NCBI GenBank assembly: GCA_021775385.1
Contig: JAJFHW010000045.1
Span: 1 to 6,204, forward strand
DNA from: Hyphomicrobiales bacterium
GTDB lineage: Bacteria > Pseudomonadota > Alphaproteobacteria > Rhizobiales > HXMU1428-3
Length of the DNA stretch: 6,204 nucleotides
Direction of reading: 5' to 3'
Part shown: positions 5,223 through 6,204 of the stretch, in pieces
How positions within the stretch are numbered: the stretch's first letter is position 1
Layout of the letters: every line of letters starts with the position of its first letter
The notes under the pieces: model-generated
Told to the model about the DNA's origin: nothing
Databases searched by the model: none
Seen by the model: the letters and a program-made list of their open reading frames with translations, nothing else
Program-made: the position numbers and the translations under genes

Positions 5223-5432
5223 GACTTTTGGTGCTTAATTCCATTTTTTTGCCCATATATTACAGAATCTTAACTGAACATTACTTTCATAGTTCAGATT
5301 TCTCACCTTTCATTAACCCGCCCTTTACCTTCATATCTAATACTATTGTAAGAGAACTGTTTTTTTCTTTATGGCTTTTCTTTTGATTAAAAACGAATGT
5401 CTTTATTTAGTGAACAGTAGTTGATTCGTACA
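5223..5432. other. Intergenic region between kinase and peptidoglycan-binding gene
   Basis: This 210-bp gap holds a CTGAAC/GTTCAG inverted repeat (5274-5279 with 5292-5297, loop 12) without a following T-tract, a T7 run at 5244-5250 without a stem, a CtrA-like site, and two GANTC sequences (5265-5269, 5423-5427). No clear terminator or -35/-10 pair is seen, so read-through from the kinase gene is possible. Confidence 0.5.
5313..5328 (+). promoter_or_regulatory. CtrA-like binding site
   Basis: TTAA-N7-TTTAC differs by one base from the CtrA consensus TTAA-N7-TTAAC and has the correct 7-base spacing. It lies 105 bases before the ATG of the peptidoglycan-binding gene and just after a gene for a kinase expected to act upstream of CtrA. 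A chance match is possible, since the half-sites are AT-rich, but the spacer itself is GC-rich (CCCGCCC), unlike the surroundings. Confidence 0.3.
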
Positions 5433-6170
5433 ATGAAACCAGTATATGCCAGATTTATAGTTTTAAGCTTTTTGATGCTTTTTAGCGCGATTTCAGTGAA
5501 TGCGCTTTTTATGCAAGATGGTCGCATTTCTCAACATGCCGATAAAAAATACCATTCTAAAGTTACTGTTCAGGTTGAAAAGCCAGCACCTAAAGATGTG
5601 GAACATGTTGCCTCTGTATCATTGAAGAAAAAAGCCCCCTTACCTATTAAAGAAAAATCAAAGCCTCGCACCATTGGAGACATGCTCAAAAATCTTGTCG
5701 AGACAAACGCTCCTCAAGTTGAGAGCGATAATGTTGTGGCATTGATACAAGATGGTTTGGTGAAGCTCGGTTATCACCCCGGCACACCAGACGGTATTGC
5801 TGGCCCAACCACTCGCGCTGCGATCATGGCTTATGAATTTGATAGAGGTCTTACACAAACCGGAATTGCTGACGAGGAAATCTTAGAAGTTATTCGAGGA
5901 TCCAAGCGTCATCCAAAACGACCAACAAAAGCAAAAATTTTAGCCAAAAACTCGCAAGAGCTAGTATCCGCCTTGCAAAAGGCTTTGACAAAACTTGGTT
6001 ATAACACCGGTTCAGTTGACGGCGTAATCGGCCCTTTAACGCGCAAAAGAATACGCAGTTTTGAACGTGACCAAAGAATGGATGTTACAGGGCGCATTTC
6101 AGGAAAATTGATCAATGCCATTAACAAGGCACGTGGTCGCCCTCTTTTACTTGCAAGCATCTCTCAATAG
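5433..6170 (+). CDS. Double peptidoglycan-binding domain protein
   Basis: This 245-residue envelope protein probably binds cell-wall peptidoglycan through two PG_binding_1 domains. An N-terminal hydrophobic segment (ARFIVLSFLMLFSAISVNALFM, about residues 6-27) is a membrane anchor or signal peptide, followed by a Lys/Pro-rich linker to about residue 98. Domain one (about 101-156) has the family pattern IQDGLVKLGYHPGTPDGIAGPTTRAAI; domain two (about 177-231) has LQKALTKLGYNTGSVDGVIGPLTRKRI. The short basic tail ends at TAG 6168-6170. There is no catalytic domain, so it is a binder or scaffold, not a hydrolase. ATG 5433 is chosen over the in-frame TTG 5421, which would add MIRT; neither has a good Shine-Dalgarno. 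It follows the kinase gene on the same strand, as I recall from other Hyphomicrobiales, so a link to cell division or polar envelope growth is plausible but unproven. Confidence 0.85.
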   Translation: MKPVYARFIVLSFLMLFSAISVNALFMQDGRISQHADKKYHSKVTVQVEKPAPKDVEHVASVSLKKKAPLPIKEKSKPRTIGDMLKNLVETNAPQVESDNVVALIQDGLVKLGYHPGTPDGIAGPTTRAAIMAYEFDRGLTQTGIADEEILEVIRGSKRHPKRPTKAKILAKNSQELVSALQKALTKLGYNTGSVDGVIGPLTRKRIRSFERDQRMDVTGRISGKLINAINKARGRPLLLASISQ

Positions 6171-6204
6171 TTTTCTCTCACGGCTATTTCAAGCGCTTAT
6201 GGCG

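Noticed and set aside
5047..5238. 63-codon plus-strand ORF inside and past the 3' end of the kinase gene
   Set aside because: It is an alternative frame of a well-supported histidine kinase and has no recognisable domain or start signal.
5274..5297. Terminator after the kinase gene
   Set aside because: The six-pair CTGAAC/GTTCAG stem has a 12-base loop and no T-tract after it on either strand, so it cannot be called a terminator.

Overview
The window looks like chromosomal DNA from a low-GC member of the Hyphomicrobiales (Rhizobiales, Alphaproteobacteria). This rests on recognising a set of protein families typical of that order: a DnaA-domain-IV-only HTH protein followed by a DUF6456 protein, a SufE, a DUF5330 protein, a DivJ-like histidine kinase, and a protein with two peptidoglycan-binding domains. 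Genus cannot be assigned by eye. No transposase, integrase, phage structural gene, tRNA or rRNA was seen.

Layout. Bases 1-280 are an AT-rich leader with a 17-bp palindrome and two DnaA-box-like motifs. A two-gene plus-strand operon follows (281-1552: DnaA-domain HTH protein, then DUF6456 protein, joined as TAAATG) and ends at an AT-rich hairpin/T-tract. sufE (1599-2009) runs convergently on the minus strand. Its upstream region (2038-2240) is a perfect-register tandem array of five 38-bp units plus a partial sixth. Read in the sufE direction, every unit carries a hairpin and a strong AAGGAG Shine-Dalgarno, and three units carry a 10-codon mini-ORF. Next come three consecutive inverted repeats (2386-2529) ending in a T-tract on the minus strand, which are either the DUF5330 terminator region or a small structured RNA. 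The DUF5330 gene (2566-2982) is also on the minus strand. A 380-bp very AT-rich divergent intergenic region contains a good sigma-70-type promoter for the 619-residue DivJ-like kinase (3363-5222). A 210-bp gap with a CtrA-like site leads to the double peptidoglycan-binding protein (5433-6170).

How the genes may work together. The DivJ-like kinase would phosphorylate DivK/PleD-type receivers in the CtrA cell-cycle network, and the downstream envelope protein has a near-CtrA box and CcrM (GANTC) sites in its leader, so that half of the window has a cell-cycle/envelope theme. The other half pairs an iron-sulfur sulfur-transfer protein with a small DnaA-box-type regulator. The least explained DNA is the 2038-2529 stretch between sufE and the DUF5330 gene: the repeat array with embedded translation signals and the three-hairpin element beside it.
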